A stretch of DNA of 64,000 bases from assembly GCA_023414875.1 (NCBI GenBank), contig JAEZMV010000028.1:124001-188000 (forward strand), read 5' to 3'. The position numbers were made by a program, and so were the translations under genes. This DNA comes from Bacillota bacterium. GTDB lineage: Bacteria > Bacillota > Clostridia > Lachnospirales > Lachnospiraceae. A model generated the notes under the pieces. It saw only the letters and a list, made by a program, of their open reading frames with translations, made no database searches and was not told where the DNA came from. Positions 26,173-35,173 of the stretch are shown here, piece by piece (positions within the stretch are counted from its first letter, which is position 1; each line of letters begins with the position of its first letter).

Positions 26173-27453
26173 TTAGAGCTTTAAAATGTTATATAGATTA
26201 TTTATTACAAACCACATTTGAGTAAAGAAAAACATATTATTCCAAATCGATATACCCTGAAGACCGTATTCAGGAACTAATCTAGTAATAGTATCTATAC
26301 TTCTGGCATCTTTAAACCATACATTATGTAGTTCTTCATTTATATCATAATAAAAAAAATAAGGTGCTGCGGATACCTCACTAAATTGTATCGGTACACC
26401 ATTTTCATAAGCTATTTGAATGGCTGTATCAAATGTTATTGAATTTGCTCTTGTATATCCTGGGACATACGGAAGCTTCCAGTCATAGCCAATGACAGGT
26501 AACCCTAATACATATTTCTCCGGTGGAACCATTGTTATTGTATTTCTTATTACATTTGTTAAAATATTAACCGGAGTTACAGAAGCCGGAGGTCCAAAAG
26601 AGTATCCCCAGTCATAGGATAAAAACAATATAGCATCGGTGTACTGTGATATGGTTGAATAATCAATACTTTCATACGTCACTTCAGTTCTTTCAATATT
26701 TGTTTTTGGCGTTATCGTAACGGTATATCGTAATCCTTGGCTTTTTAAACGGGTGCTCACTTTTATTATAAAATTCTCTACTAAATTTTTCGTTTCAGGA
26801 GATAAATACTGAACAAATTGATTTAAGCCTAAATAGCCTTTTGCTTCTATATTTTTCATTATATTATCAATTATACGATCCTGTATTTCAGAATTATTAA
26901 GAATATTATAAGCTACCTCCTTATCTCCAACTCCTTGTTCGGATAAAGTAGATACTAACATCATAGGCACAACACCATACTCTTTTGCCATATTTACGAG
27001 TTCTTGATCGTCAGGATTATTAATTTCTCCTTCCGAATTGACTTGATAATCAAATACAGTTAAGAATGTTAAGAAAGGTAATGTTTTTCTTAATACATCT
27101 CTATTTACATAGGAATAAACATATCCACCGACTGCAATTGTTCTGAGTATATCATTATCATAGCTTATCGTTATTTCTTCACCGGGATATATATAATTTC
27201 TATCTGATAAATAAGGATTGTTTCTTAGAATCTGCATTAAAGAAACATTGTGCATTTGTGCAATACCTTCTAAGGTATCTCCCTCCTTAACAGTATAAAT
27301 TACTAGAGGGTAAATGATAACAATAGTTTGGCCTACTACTAATTTGTTGGGCTCCAATATCCCATTTTCCAATATTAATCGATCCGCTGGAACCTTATAA
27401 AGGTCTGCGATAGATGTTATAGTTTCTCCGGGTTGAACAACATGTATCGTCAT
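26173..27453 (-). CDS. LysM-GH18 protein of the YaaH/SleL type, probably catalytically inactive
   Basis: A 426-residue protein with two N-terminal LysM peptidoglycan-binding motifs (VVQPGETITSIADLYKVP, residues 4-48; YTVKEGDTLEGIAQMHNVS, 52-97) and a GH18 barrel from about 105. This is the layout of spore-coat and spore-germination N-acetylglucosaminidases, which have no signal peptide, as here. The strand that should carry the catalytic Asp and Glu (family form GVNVDFEYV) reads GLNQFVQYL in register near residue 201, so both acids are replaced. A carbohydrate-binding or structural spore role is more likely than hydrolysis. AGGTGA precedes the ATG. Confidence 0.85.
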   Translation of the reverse strand: MTIHVVQPGETITSIADLYKVPADRLILENGILEPNKLVVGQTIVIIYPLVIYTVKEGDTLEGIAQMHNVSLMQILRNNPYLSDRNYIYPGEEITISYDNDILRTIAVGGYVYSYVNRDVLRKTLPFLTFLTVFDYQVNSEGEINNPDDQELVNMAKEYGVVPMMLVSTLSEQGVGDKEVAYNILNNSEIQDRIIDNIMKNIEAKGYLGLNQFVQYLSPETKNLVENFIIKVSTRLKSQGLRYTVTITPKTNIERTEVTYESIDYSTISQYTDAILFLSYDWGYSFGPPASVTPVNILTNVIRNTITMVPPEKYVLGLPVIGYDWKLPYVPGYTRANSITFDTAIQIAYENGVPIQFSEVSAAPYFFYYDINEELHNVWFKDARSIDTITRLVPEYGLQGISIWNNMFFFTQMWFVINNLYNILKL

Positions 27454-27865
27454 TTATGGTCACCTATTTTCTGTTTATATAAATATATATGTTACATTTC
27501 CAGTAACATGTATAAACTAAAATCATTAGTAGCAAATTTAGAGGTATGCCGGTATAGGTAGCAGTATTAATGGGGGTATGATGTAACTATTCAAGATATA
27601 ATAGATTTAATTGACTAAGAAATCGAATTTATAATGGAAAAAACTTGTCGCAGGGTTAGAAAAAGCTAAGGAATTATAACGTATAATACATGAAAAATAT
27701 AAGAAAGGATATTCTGTGTAGAAATAGAATTTTGCTATAATGCTTATAAAGATTCAATGTTTTATGCCATAGATTTTCATGATTTTTTTGCAAATCAGAA
27801 ATGTGCAATATAAGATGCAGTTGAAACTATATTAGAGAACAGAAAAGGAGTTACTTGGATAATAT
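27454..27865. other. Intergenic region between LysM-GH18 and GH9 genes
   Basis: About 410 bp of AT-rich DNA between divergent genes. A TATAAT lies at about 27736 without a clear -35. Short open stretches occur around 27715-27800, all interrupted by stops. I recognise nothing in them. Confidence 0.4.
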
Positions 27866-30367
27866 ATGGAGAAAATTATAAATTGCACCACCCATCAGGA
27901 TCAGGGCTTTCAATTAAATGACACCTCCGGCTATTTTCAAAACATCGGTGTGGATGTGATGGCCTTCGACGATATCTATCCGGAAGGGCATCAATCCGGT
28001 GTAAGTATCATCATGCATGGCAATCGTATCGCTACAAACGGCGATATTCGTTTTGAACAGACACCCGGACAATGGCAGCCGGTGCCGAAGCAAGGGAAAC
28101 GTGAAGTAGATGCTGTGGAGAATACGATTACAACTTCATTAAGCTTTCCGGATACATCGAGGCATTTAAAGGGATTTAATCCGATGATCTATCCGGATTT
28201 TAAGTTCGATTATACAGTTACTGTAAGAGGTGAAGGCAAGTCGGTTAAAGTTACTGTAGATTTGGATAGACCGATACCTGACAGGTTTGTCGGTAAAATA
28301 TGTTTTAATATGGAGCTATTTCCCGGCGCGTTGTTCGGAAAGCCTTGGATTATGGACAACAGACAGGGGATTTTTCCTGAACAGCCAAATGGTCCGGTTC
28401 TGTCGCAGCCGTCAAATTATTTACATTCCGGTAATTTTGGTCAACCCGATGCAAAGGCTGATATAGAGCATCTGACCGGTGACAACAAAGGATACAATCC
28501 GATGATTGCCGATGATATCATCGCCGAACCGTATGCCGTTGGCAAACGATTTACCGTAAGACCCGATGACCCTTACAACCGCTTTACAATTGAAAGCATG
28601 GGTACACAGTTAAAGCTGTATGATGGACGCATGAACCACAATAACGGCTGGTTTGTTATTAGCAGTGAAGTTCCTACCGGAGCAACCAAGAGTGTGATTG
28701 AGTGGGTTATTACACCTAATGTCGTAGAAGACTGGATCTATCCGGCGGTAGTACAAACCTCTCAGGTAGGATACCATCCTAATCAAACGAAAATTGCAAT
28801 CATTGAACTTGATAAAAGGGAGAACAAACGGGAACAGGCGGTTCTGTACAAAATAACTGAGACCTGTGAAAAACAGGTTTTCTCGGTAACCGGACAGGAA
28901 TGGGGACAATTCCTTCGCTATAACTACCTAAAATTCAATTTCACGGATATAAGGGAAGAAGGTTTATATAGAATTCATTACGGTTCCTCGAAATCCTCCG
29001 TTTTCCGTATCGCCAGCGATATCTATGATCGGGGAGTCTGGCAGCCGATACTGGAGTATTTCCTTCCCGTACAGATGTGCCATATGAGGGTAAATGAAAA
29101 ATATCGGGTATGGCATGGCCTATGTCATGATGATGATGCAAGGATGGCCCCGGTTAATTATAATCATTTTGATGGTTATGAGCAAGGGCCTTCCACCTTG
29201 ACCAAATTTAGACCGGGCGACGTCATTCCGGGGCTGAATGTTGGTGGCTGGCATGATGCCGGTGATTTTGACCTTCGTGTGGAATCACAGTCCGGTGAAT
29301 TCTATATACTAACTCTGACGTATGAAGCCTTTAACATCAACTACGATGCAACAACCATCGATCAGGTAACACGTATAACCGAAATCCATCAGCCTGATGG
29401 TAAAAACGATATCCTGCAGCAGATTGAGCATGGAGTCTTGTCCGTAGTGGGTGGATACCTGGCATTAGGGAGGCTTTATCGAGGAATTATCGAGAACGAC
29501 TTAAGGCAATACGTACACCTTGGTGACAGCGCGGCGATAACGGACGGTATCAAAGGAAATGCTGACGACCGTTGGGTGTTTACTGAAAATAATCCACCAA
29601 GAGAGCTTACAACCGCTGCTCATTTGGCAGCAGCTTCCCGTGCATTAAAGGGTTTCAACGATACCTTAAGCATTCAGGCATTACAGGCTGCTTCTGAGAT
29701 CTTTATGGTTACGGATGGGACCGGTCGTGCCAGAACGGCAAAAATACATGCTGCGGTAGAATTACTACTTACCACCAAAGAGCAAAAATATAAAGACTAT
29801 TTAATTTCGGAAGTTGGTTTTATAGTCGAAATGATAGATAAAGTGGGCTGGTTAATAGGACGAGCTGAGAAGGCGATGAAGGATACCGATTTCACAAACA
29901 CCATTCGCAATGCTTTAATAGCCTTGAAAGACAAATATGAGCAGCAGAGTGCCGCAACGCCTTATGCGATACCATATCGACCGCATATATGGGGAGCAGG
30001 ATGGGAAATCCAGAGACTGGGATGTGAGTGTTATTTCTTGCATAAGTCTTATCCCGATATTTTTGATTCCGAAATAATTCTCAATGCACTGAACTTCGTG
30101 TTGGGCTGTCATCCGGGATCCAATCCCATGTCCTTTGCTTCTGGAGTCGGTGTCAAATCAGCTACAGTAGGATATGGACTGAATCGCGCCGATTGGTCAT
30201 ATATTCCCGGAGGAGTAATATCGGGAACTGCACTGATACGCCCCGACTTTCCCGAACTCCTGGTGTTTCCTTATCTGTGGCAGCAGGTGGAGTATGTAAT
30301 GGGCGGCGGTTCTTCAAGTTTTATGTTTTTAGCATTAGCGGTACAACAAATAACAAACGGTAAATAA
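27866..30367 (+). CDS. Glycoside hydrolase family 9 enzyme without signal peptide
   Basis: An 833-residue protein. Residues 1-290 form a beta-rich N-terminal module I cannot name. Residues about 295-385 are the Ig-like domain found before many GH9 enzymes (VVQTSQVGYHPNQTKIAII). The (alpha/alpha)6 GH9 domain follows, with the catalytic-base aspartates in GGWHDAGDFD near residue 461 and a likely acid glutamate in VEYVMGGGSSSFM near 808. GH9 enzymes cleave beta-1,4-glucans by inversion. The lack of a signal peptide points to a cytoplasmic cellodextrinase-like or related role. AAGGAG is 15 nt from the ATG, a long spacing, but an in-frame TAA just upstream excludes an earlier start. Confidence 0.85.
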   Translation: MEKIINCTTHQDQGFQLNDTSGYFQNIGVDVMAFDDIYPEGHQSGVSIIMHGNRIATNGDIRFEQTPGQWQPVPKQGKREVDAVENTITTSLSFPDTSRHLKGFNPMIYPDFKFDYTVTVRGEGKSVKVTVDLDRPIPDRFVGKICFNMELFPGALFGKPWIMDNRQGIFPEQPNGPVLSQPSNYLHSGNFGQPDAKADIEHLTGDNKGYNPMIADDIIAEPYAVGKRFTVRPDDPYNRFTIESMGTQLKLYDGRMNHNNGWFVISSEVPTGATKSVIEWVITPNVVEDWIYPAVVQTSQVGYHPNQTKIAIIELDKRENKREQAVLYKITETCEKQVFSVTGQEWGQFLRYNYLKFNFTDIREEGLYRIHYGSSKSSVFRIASDIYDRGVWQPILEYFLPVQMCHMRVNEKYRVWHGLCHDDDARMAPVNYNHFDGYEQGPSTLTKFRPGDVIPGLNVGGWHDAGDFDLRVESQSGEFYILTLTYEAFNINYDATTIDQVTRITEIHQPDGKNDILQQIEHGVLSVVGGYLALGRLYRGIIENDLRQYVHLGDSAAITDGIKGNADDRWVFTENNPPRELTTAAHLAAASRALKGFNDTLSIQALQAASEIFMVTDGTGRARTAKIHAAVELLLTTKEQKYKDYLISEVGFIVEMIDKVGWLIGRAEKAMKDTDFTNTIRNALIALKDKYEQQSAATPYAIPYRPHIWGAGWEIQRLGCECYFLHKSYPDIFDSEIILNALNFVLGCHPGSNPMSFASGVGVKSATVGYGLNRADWSYIPGGVISGTALIRPDFPELLVFPYLWQQVEYVMGGGSSSFMFLALAVQQITNGK

Positions 30368-30456
30368 CAAAAGTATTCTGTCGTGAAAAGCATTCATATG
30401 AAAATCTTAAGAGTATAATAAGAAAATCTATTGTATTACGTAAGAATAACCTAATA

Positions 30457-30511
30457 AAAAGCATCCTCCTTTCTGGTAATATTATATTACCTAGGACAAG
30501 AGGATGCTTTT
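30457..30511 (+). terminator. Compound hairpin terminator between GH9 and vanG-like genes
   Basis: AAAAGCATCCTC at 30457-30468 pairs with GAGGATGCTTTT at 30500-30511 and is followed by CGTTT. A second hairpin (GGTAAT-ATTAT-ATTACC) lies inside the loop. The position 30 bp before the next start would also allow an attenuation role. Confidence 0.75.
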
Positions 30512-30542
30512 CGTTTGATTGTTTAAGAAAAGGAGAAGAACG

Positions 30543-31595
30543 ATGAGAAAGAAAAAGATAGCGATTATTTTCGGTGGGTGCTCTAATGAATATCCCGTTT
30601 CACTTCAGTCTGCTCATGCAATCATATCCAATATTGATGTAAGACGCTATGAGACAGTGTTAGTCGGTATAACAAAGGAAGGCTCCTGGTTTCGGTATTA
30701 TGGAGAAATAGATAAGATTCAAAATGATACCTGGCATTTGGAGGAAAGGGAGTGCACTCCTGTTATGATTTCACATGATCGTAGCCTTCATGGATTGATT
30801 GAGCTACGAAGAGAGGGTATTAAATATATAAAAATAGATGCAGCATTTCCTGTCTTACACGGCAAAAACGGTGAGGATGGAACTGTTCAAGGATTAATAG
30901 AGTTGGCGAATATTCCCTTGATCGGATGTGGTACCTTATGTTCAGCACTTTGTATGGATAAAGACAGAGCTCACAGGCTGGTTATGGCAGAGGGAATCTG
31001 TACCCCAAAATCAGTTGTTATAACAAAGCATTATGATAGTTTAATCCTGTATGATAAAACGAAGGATTTGAGTTATCCATTGTTTGTAAAACCGGTGAAA
31101 TCGGGATCTTCCATAGGAATTACAAAGGTTTATGATAAAAAGGGTCTTTCAGAGGCTGTTGAAATCGCATTTTCTTACGATAATGAGATTATCATAGAGG
31201 AAAATATTGAGGGCTTTGAGGTTGGATGTGCCATTATAGGAAATCATGATGTAATGGTTGGGGAAGTAGATGAAATTGAGATTAATGAAGGCTTTTTTGA
31301 TTATAACGAAAAATATACATTAAAAAGCTCTCAAATTCATATGCCTGCACGCATTGATAAGCAAACAGCAGACAGAATTAAGCAAACAGCAGTAACCATA
31401 TATAGGATACTTGGTTGTAAGGGTTTTGCGAGAGTGGATTTGTTTTTGACACCTGATCAAAGAATAGTATTTAATGAGGTTAATACCATACCGGGATTTA
31501 CCTCACATAGCCGTTATCCGAATATGATGAAAGAAATCGGGCTTCCCTTTGAAGAGCTGCTTACTAAGCTGATTGAACTAGGAATAGAAACATGA
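30543..31595 (+). CDS. VanG-type D-alanine--D-serine ligase homologue
   Basis: A 350-residue ATP-grasp ligase. It matches VanG closely along its length (IIFGGCSNEYPVSLQSA, FPVLHGKNGEDGT, ALCMDKDRAH, VKPVKSGSSIGITKV, NEVNTIPGFTSHSRYPNMM). VanG makes D-Ala-D-Ser, which lowers vancomycin affinity of peptidoglycan precursors. The substrate-loop segment EKYTLKSSQI near residue 255 is the D-Ser-ligase form, not the D-Ala or D-Lac form. The ATG at 30543 has AGGAG at a good distance; an in-frame TTG at 30519 is less likely. It is followed within 13 bp by a racemase gene, as in vanG clusters, but vanXY and vanRS-like genes are absent here. Whether resistance results cannot be told from sequence. Confidence 0.85.
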   Translation: MRKKKIAIIFGGCSNEYPVSLQSAHAIISNIDVRRYETVLVGITKEGSWFRYYGEIDKIQNDTWHLEERECTPVMISHDRSLHGLIELRREGIKYIKIDAAFPVLHGKNGEDGTVQGLIELANIPLIGCGTLCSALCMDKDRAHRLVMAEGICTPKSVVITKHYDSLILYDKTKDLSYPLFVKPVKSGSSIGITKVYDKKGLSEAVEIAFSYDNEIIIEENIEGFEVGCAIIGNHDVMVGEVDEIEINEGFFDYNEKYTLKSSQIHMPARIDKQTADRIKQTAVTIYRILGCKGFARVDLFLTPDQRIVFNEVNTIPGFTSHSRYPNMMKEIGLPFEELLTKLIELGIET

Positions 31596-31602
31596 GGAGA
31601 CC

Positions 31603-32817
31603 ATGAAAATGAATGGTGGAGAATTAGCAGAAAAATATATTGCTCTGAACAAGCATAGTGTGCACTGGACTGAGCCATCCAGAACCAGTGTTGCACAAAA
31701 AAAGAAGGGACGTTCATGGCTTGAAATTAGTACTAAGAATTTAAAATATAATGCAATACTTCTACAAAGATTAATGCCACAAGGTTGTAAGATGATGGCG
31801 GTAGTAAAGGCAAATGCTTATGGCCATGGTGCGATTAATGTTTCAAAGTGTATGAATGAAATCGGAGTGAAAGCCTTTGCGGTGGCAACCATTGATGAAG
31901 GGATTGAGTTAAGAATAAACGGAGTAAAAGGTGATATTTTGATTTTGGGCCATACCGATATCACCAGAGCATATGACTTGAAGCATTATAATCTCATACA
32001 AACAATCATAGATTATAACTATGCAGTTTTGTTAAGCAACAGTAGATATTCAATACAGGTACAAATTAAGATAGATACCGGCATGCACAGATTGGGTATA
32101 TGCGTGGAGGAAATAAATAAAATAGCTGAGATTTTTCAACTAGAGGGGTTAAAGGTCAGTGGTATTTATACTCACTTGTGTGTATCGGACAGTCTTGAAG
32201 AGGAAGCGGTCACGTATACGAGAGGTCAGATAGACCGTTTTTATCAAATGCTGAAGCAGATTGAGAATCGAGGGATTGCCATACCGAAGGTTCACATCCA
32301 AAGCAGCTATGGACTTTTGAATTACCCTGAACTGCGCTGTGATTATGCCCGAATAGGAATCGCCCTATATGGCTCCTTAAGTACCCATGGGGATATTACA
32401 AAGCTTCCTGCACAGCTGCGTCCCGTATTAGCCTTGAAGGCAAGGATTATAATGATACGGGAGGTAGCAGCTGGAGAAGGTGTCGGTTATGGAAGAGATA
32501 GTATTTTAAGGAAAGATAGCAGGATAGCAGTGCTTCCGGTCGGATATGCTGACGGACTTCCTCGTAATCTTTCCTATGGTTTGGGAAATGTATTACTACA
32601 TGGACGCCGTGCCCCGATCATTGGACGGATCTGTATGGACCAGTTATTAATTGATGTGACGGATCTTCCCGAGGTGAAGCCGGGAGATATTGCCACGCTT
32701 ATCGGAGTAGATGGTCAGGAAGAGATTTTAGCAACCAGTGTAGCAAATAGTGCAGGAAGTATAACAAATGAACTATTTAGTCGCATAGGGGCACGTTTGG
32801 AAAGGGTGTATATATAA
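31603..32817 (+). CDS. Soluble PLP alanine/serine racemase (VanT C-terminal-like)
   Basis: A 404-residue fold-III PLP enzyme of the alanine racemase family. The PLP lysine is in MAVVKANAYGHG near residue 66. The C-terminal half has GRICMDQLLIDVTDLP and the catalytic-tyrosine region GVGYGRDS. In vanG/vanC clusters VanT is a membrane serine transporter fused to such a racemase domain; this protein has only the racemase part plus a short N-terminal tail. It lies directly after the VanG-like ligase and probably supplies D-Ser (or D-Ala) to it. The ATG at 31609 has better spacing from GAGGAG than that at 31603. Confidence 0.85.
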   Translation: MKMNGGELAEKYIALNKHSVHWTEPSRTSVAQKKKGRSWLEISTKNLKYNAILLQRLMPQGCKMMAVVKANAYGHGAINVSKCMNEIGVKAFAVATIDEGIELRINGVKGDILILGHTDITRAYDLKHYNLIQTIIDYNYAVLLSNSRYSIQVQIKIDTGMHRLGICVEEINKIAEIFQLEGLKVSGIYTHLCVSDSLEEEAVTYTRGQIDRFYQMLKQIENRGIAIPKVHIQSSYGLLNYPELRCDYARIGIALYGSLSTHGDITKLPAQLRPVLALKARIIMIREVAAGEGVGYGRDSILRKDSRIAVLPVGYADGLPRNLSYGLGNVLLHGRRAPIIGRICMDQLLIDVTDLPEVKPGDIATLIGVDGQEEILATSVANSAGSITNELFSRIGARLERVYI

Positions 32818-32818
32818 C

Positions 32819-32970
32819 CATTGCTTGTGAATTCGGTGAGATCGGCATCATTTAGTCCTGCATAGCCGGAGGAGAACCATCCGGCACCATAGGCAGTTTC
32901 TCCGTTGGAAGTCTGGGCATCCTTGATGACTAATTCTATGTACACCGGCTTTGAGGATGAAGAAAATAAG
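32819..32970 (-). pseudogene. Remnant of a secreted, linker-containing protein
   Basis: On the minus strand this interval reads SSSSKPVYIELVIKDAQTS..., AYGAGWFSSGYAGLNDADL and TEFTSNG, with no ribosome binding site or ATG. A Ser-rich linker followed by this beta-rich sequence looks like a piece of an extracellular carbohydrate-binding or hydrolase protein. The frame then runs into antisense of the racemase gene. It is probably a gene fragment; the family is not recognised. Confidence 0.35.
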
Positions 32971-32997
32971 AGCTCATACTTATGTATGAACTCTTAT
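32966..32997. terminator. Bidirectional terminator between racemase and rsmH genes
   Basis: ATAAGAGCTCATA pairs with TATGAACTCTTAT (one mismatch) around CTTATG. It sits between converging genes. Confidence 0.7.
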
Positions 32998-33029
32998 ACT
33001 TTGAGAGTATTGAATCAATTAATTTGTGC

Positions 33030-34094
33030 TTATGCTTTAATTGCCCAGCGCAGCTTGGCACAACGAGCACGTCCGTTGTTGTAACATTCTTCTGATGACG
33101 GGCGAATAGGATCCGGTGCTATTTCGCGATAAACTCCTTCGTTTAAAAAGCGTTTAAAAGATTTTTTGACGCGACGATCTTCTCCTGAATGAAAGGTAAG
33201 TATGGCTACTCGTCCACCCTCGGCAAGAGCATCAGGAAGCTTCTCTAAAAATTCATCTAGTACCTCAAACTCATCATTAACATCTATTCGTAGTGCTTGA
33301 AAGCACCGTTGATAGGACTTTTTAATATCGTCTTCATTTATATTAGGTATCGCTTTCAGAGCATCGGTAATGATATCTCGTAGCTCTGTGGTTGTTGATA
33401 TATCTATCCCTTTTTTTCTTTTGGAAACGATAGCGCGGGCAATTGCTGCAGAATAAGGCTCATCAGCATTTTCTATTAACATGCCCTGTAATTCATCAAA
33501 AGACATATTCTTTAAACGAGAAGCTGCGGAGGTACCTGTTTCAGGGTTAAGTCGCAAGTCCAATGGACCTTCGAACTTAAATGAAAAGCCTCTTTCGGAA
33601 TTGTCTATTTGCATAGAGGAGACTCCCAAATCTGCCAGAACAAAATGAAAGGGTCCTGACTTTGATGAGATTTGATCTATCTTGGAAAAGTTCAGCTGCA
33701 TGATCTCTAATATCTCTGGACCATAACCAAGGCGTGCTAAACGATCTTTGGTGCGTGGTAACTCAATAGGATCTACATCAATTGCATACAAGCGACCCTT
33801 TGAATCTAAGCATTTGAGCATCTCTAGCGTATGGCCACCATAACCAAGTGTAGCATCCAATCCGATTTGACCTGGTGTGATCTGAAGAATATCCAATATT
33901 TCGTTGACGCAGATTGGAATATGCATACCAGCAGGAGTAGATCCCTTCTGAATAACCTTTGCTACAGTATCAGCGTATTTCTCCGGTTGCTGTTCCTTGT
34001 ATTTTTCTTTATAAGTCTTTGGATGAGTGCCCTTGTAACGAACTCGTCGTTGATATTTGGGCTCATTCTCATTCAAGGTGTTATCTGGACTCAT
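33030..34094 (-). CDS. rsmH: 16S rRNA (cytosine-1402 N4)-methyltransferase, RsmH2-type
   Basis: A 354-residue RsmH/MraW-family SAM methyltransferase that modifies C1402 in the 16S rRNA decoding region. Core motifs are HIPICVNEILDIL, DATLGYGGHTLEML (SAM site), FVLADLGVSSMQID, GFSFKFEGPLDLRL, QALRIDVNDE and ILTFHSGEDRRVKKSF. Ahead of them is an unusual 55-residue basic, tyrosine-rich extension (YQRRVRYKGTHPKTYKEKYK). The gene is alone, not in the mraZ-ftsL-pbp cell-division cluster, consistent with the second rsmH copy known in Lachnospiraceae. GAGGG precedes the ATG. Confidence 0.9.
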   Translation of the reverse strand: MSPDNTLNENEPKYQRRVRYKGTHPKTYKEKYKEQQPEKYADTVAKVIQKGSTPAGMHIPICVNEILDILQITPGQIGLDATLGYGGHTLEMLKCLDSKGRLYAIDVDPIELPRTKDRLARLGYGPEILEIMQLNFSKIDQISSKSGPFHFVLADLGVSSMQIDNSERGFSFKFEGPLDLRLNPETGTSAASRLKNMSFDELQGMLIENADEPYSAAIARAIVSKRKKGIDISTTTELRDIITDALKAIPNINEDDIKKSYQRCFQALRIDVNDEFEVLDEFLEKLPDALAEGGRVAILTFHSGEDRRVKKSFKRFLNEGVYREIAPDPIRPSSEECYNNGRARCAKLRWAIKA

Positions 34095-34564
34095 TCGTTT
34101 CCCTCATTTTATAAGATAATAGTGAACTTTTGTTACGATTCATATAATAGCAGATACAATTTATGAAAGCAACATTATTAGTTATTCCTAAAAACAAAGC
34201 CTACAATTGCAATTTAGGCTTTACCCTCGGTGATTCTATATTGCAATTCTTATTTACTCGCTTTTTTGCCATAACCAACGCATAGTATCTTCATCCTGTA
34301 CTTTCTAATATGTCTATAACAAGAATTTAATTGCAATTTGACATAACCAAGTCCTAACGCCCTCATATCAATCCTACTTTCTGTTTAGCTATTATATTAG
34401 TAACAGTTTTTGTTAAATAGTTACATATACATAAAAATTTCCATATCAAGAAAAGCCTAAATGCAGAGCAAATAGGCTTTTCTGTATTGGGGTATTTTTT
34501 CATATAACTAATGTAAAATCAGTGTAAAAAAACAACTAAACATGAGAAGAACTTTGTTTTACGT
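34095..34564. other. Intergenic region with two related hairpins
   Basis: About 470 bp without a gene. Hairpins at 34196-34222 (AAAGCCTA/TAGGCTTT) and 34450-34482 (GAAAAGCCTA/TAGGCTTTTC) share the same arms but have different loops. The second can terminate the leftward GGDEF-like gene at 34565. Confidence 0.6.
34450..34482. terminator. Terminator of the degenerate-GGDEF gene
   Basis: GAAAAGCCTA pairs with TAGGCTTTTC around a 13-nt loop, 83 bp downstream of the leftward gene's stop. T-rich tails occur on both strands. Confidence 0.6.
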
Positions 34565-35173
34565 TTACGAAAAGATTAAATCAGTATAATTAGCAAGAAG
34601 CAGTTGCCCATCCCCTTTAATTGTACTCATTGCATAAAGTGCCCTCTTATATAAGGAGGTAATATCTTGATTAGGCTGAGCGGCGATACAGATACCAAAG
34701 GCAAGCTTAATATTAAGCGCGGGATAAAAGCAGGAGATCTCCTCCGAGAGCTGAATCACTAACATAGCTATGTCAATGGATTTATAGTTTTCTAAAAGTA
34801 TGGCAAAATTATCCTCTCTATTACAATGTAGACTAGATTCATTGATATGATTTTTTATTGTCGAATCAATATGGGTAATTAACTCATCTGCTAAAGAATT
34901 GCCGTATATCCTTTTGATCTCATGGAATTTATCAATATGAAATGCTAATACAGCATACGAATTATTACTTCTTTTATTTTTTAATAACTTTTCTGCATAT
35001 TCTGTAAAATTATAAAAGTCAATGCTTGAAGTATATAAGGAGTTTTTATTTGTAGTATCACTAGAATCAGTAGGATTTGAACACATATCAGTGACATGAT
35101 TGTGGGTTTCCATAGATAGCATTGAGTTACGAGAATTTAGTTCAATTAGATCATTTAGTACCTTACGATTCAT
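34565..35173 (-). CDS. Degenerate GGDEF-domain protein
   Basis: A 202-residue soluble protein. Residues about 70-200 follow the GGDEF fold (AVLAFHIDKFHEIKRIYGNSLADELITHI, then a GIC strand and LYKRALYAMSTIKGDG). The catalytic signature is replaced by REDNFAIL, so diguanylate cyclase activity is not expected. It may act as a GTP- or protein-binding domain. The N-terminal 60 residues are unassigned and polar. There is no membrane segment or sensor domain. A perfect palindrome at 35228-35250 lies upstream and may be its operator. Confidence 0.75.
   Translation of the reverse strand: MNRKVLNDLIELNSRNSMLSMETHNHVTDMCSNPTDSSDTTNKNSLYTSSIDFYNFTEYAEKLLKNKRSNNSYAVLAFHIDKFHEIKRIYGNSLADELITHIDSTIKNHINESSLHCNREDNFAILLENYKSIDIAMLVIQLSEEISCFYPALNIKLAFGICIAAQPNQDITSLYKRALYAMSTIKGDGQLLLANYTDLIFS

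Noticed and set aside
30543..32817. Complete glycopeptide-resistance operon.
   Set aside because: Only the ligase and racemase are present. No D,D-peptidase, sensor or regulator gene is adjacent, so resistance is not claimed.
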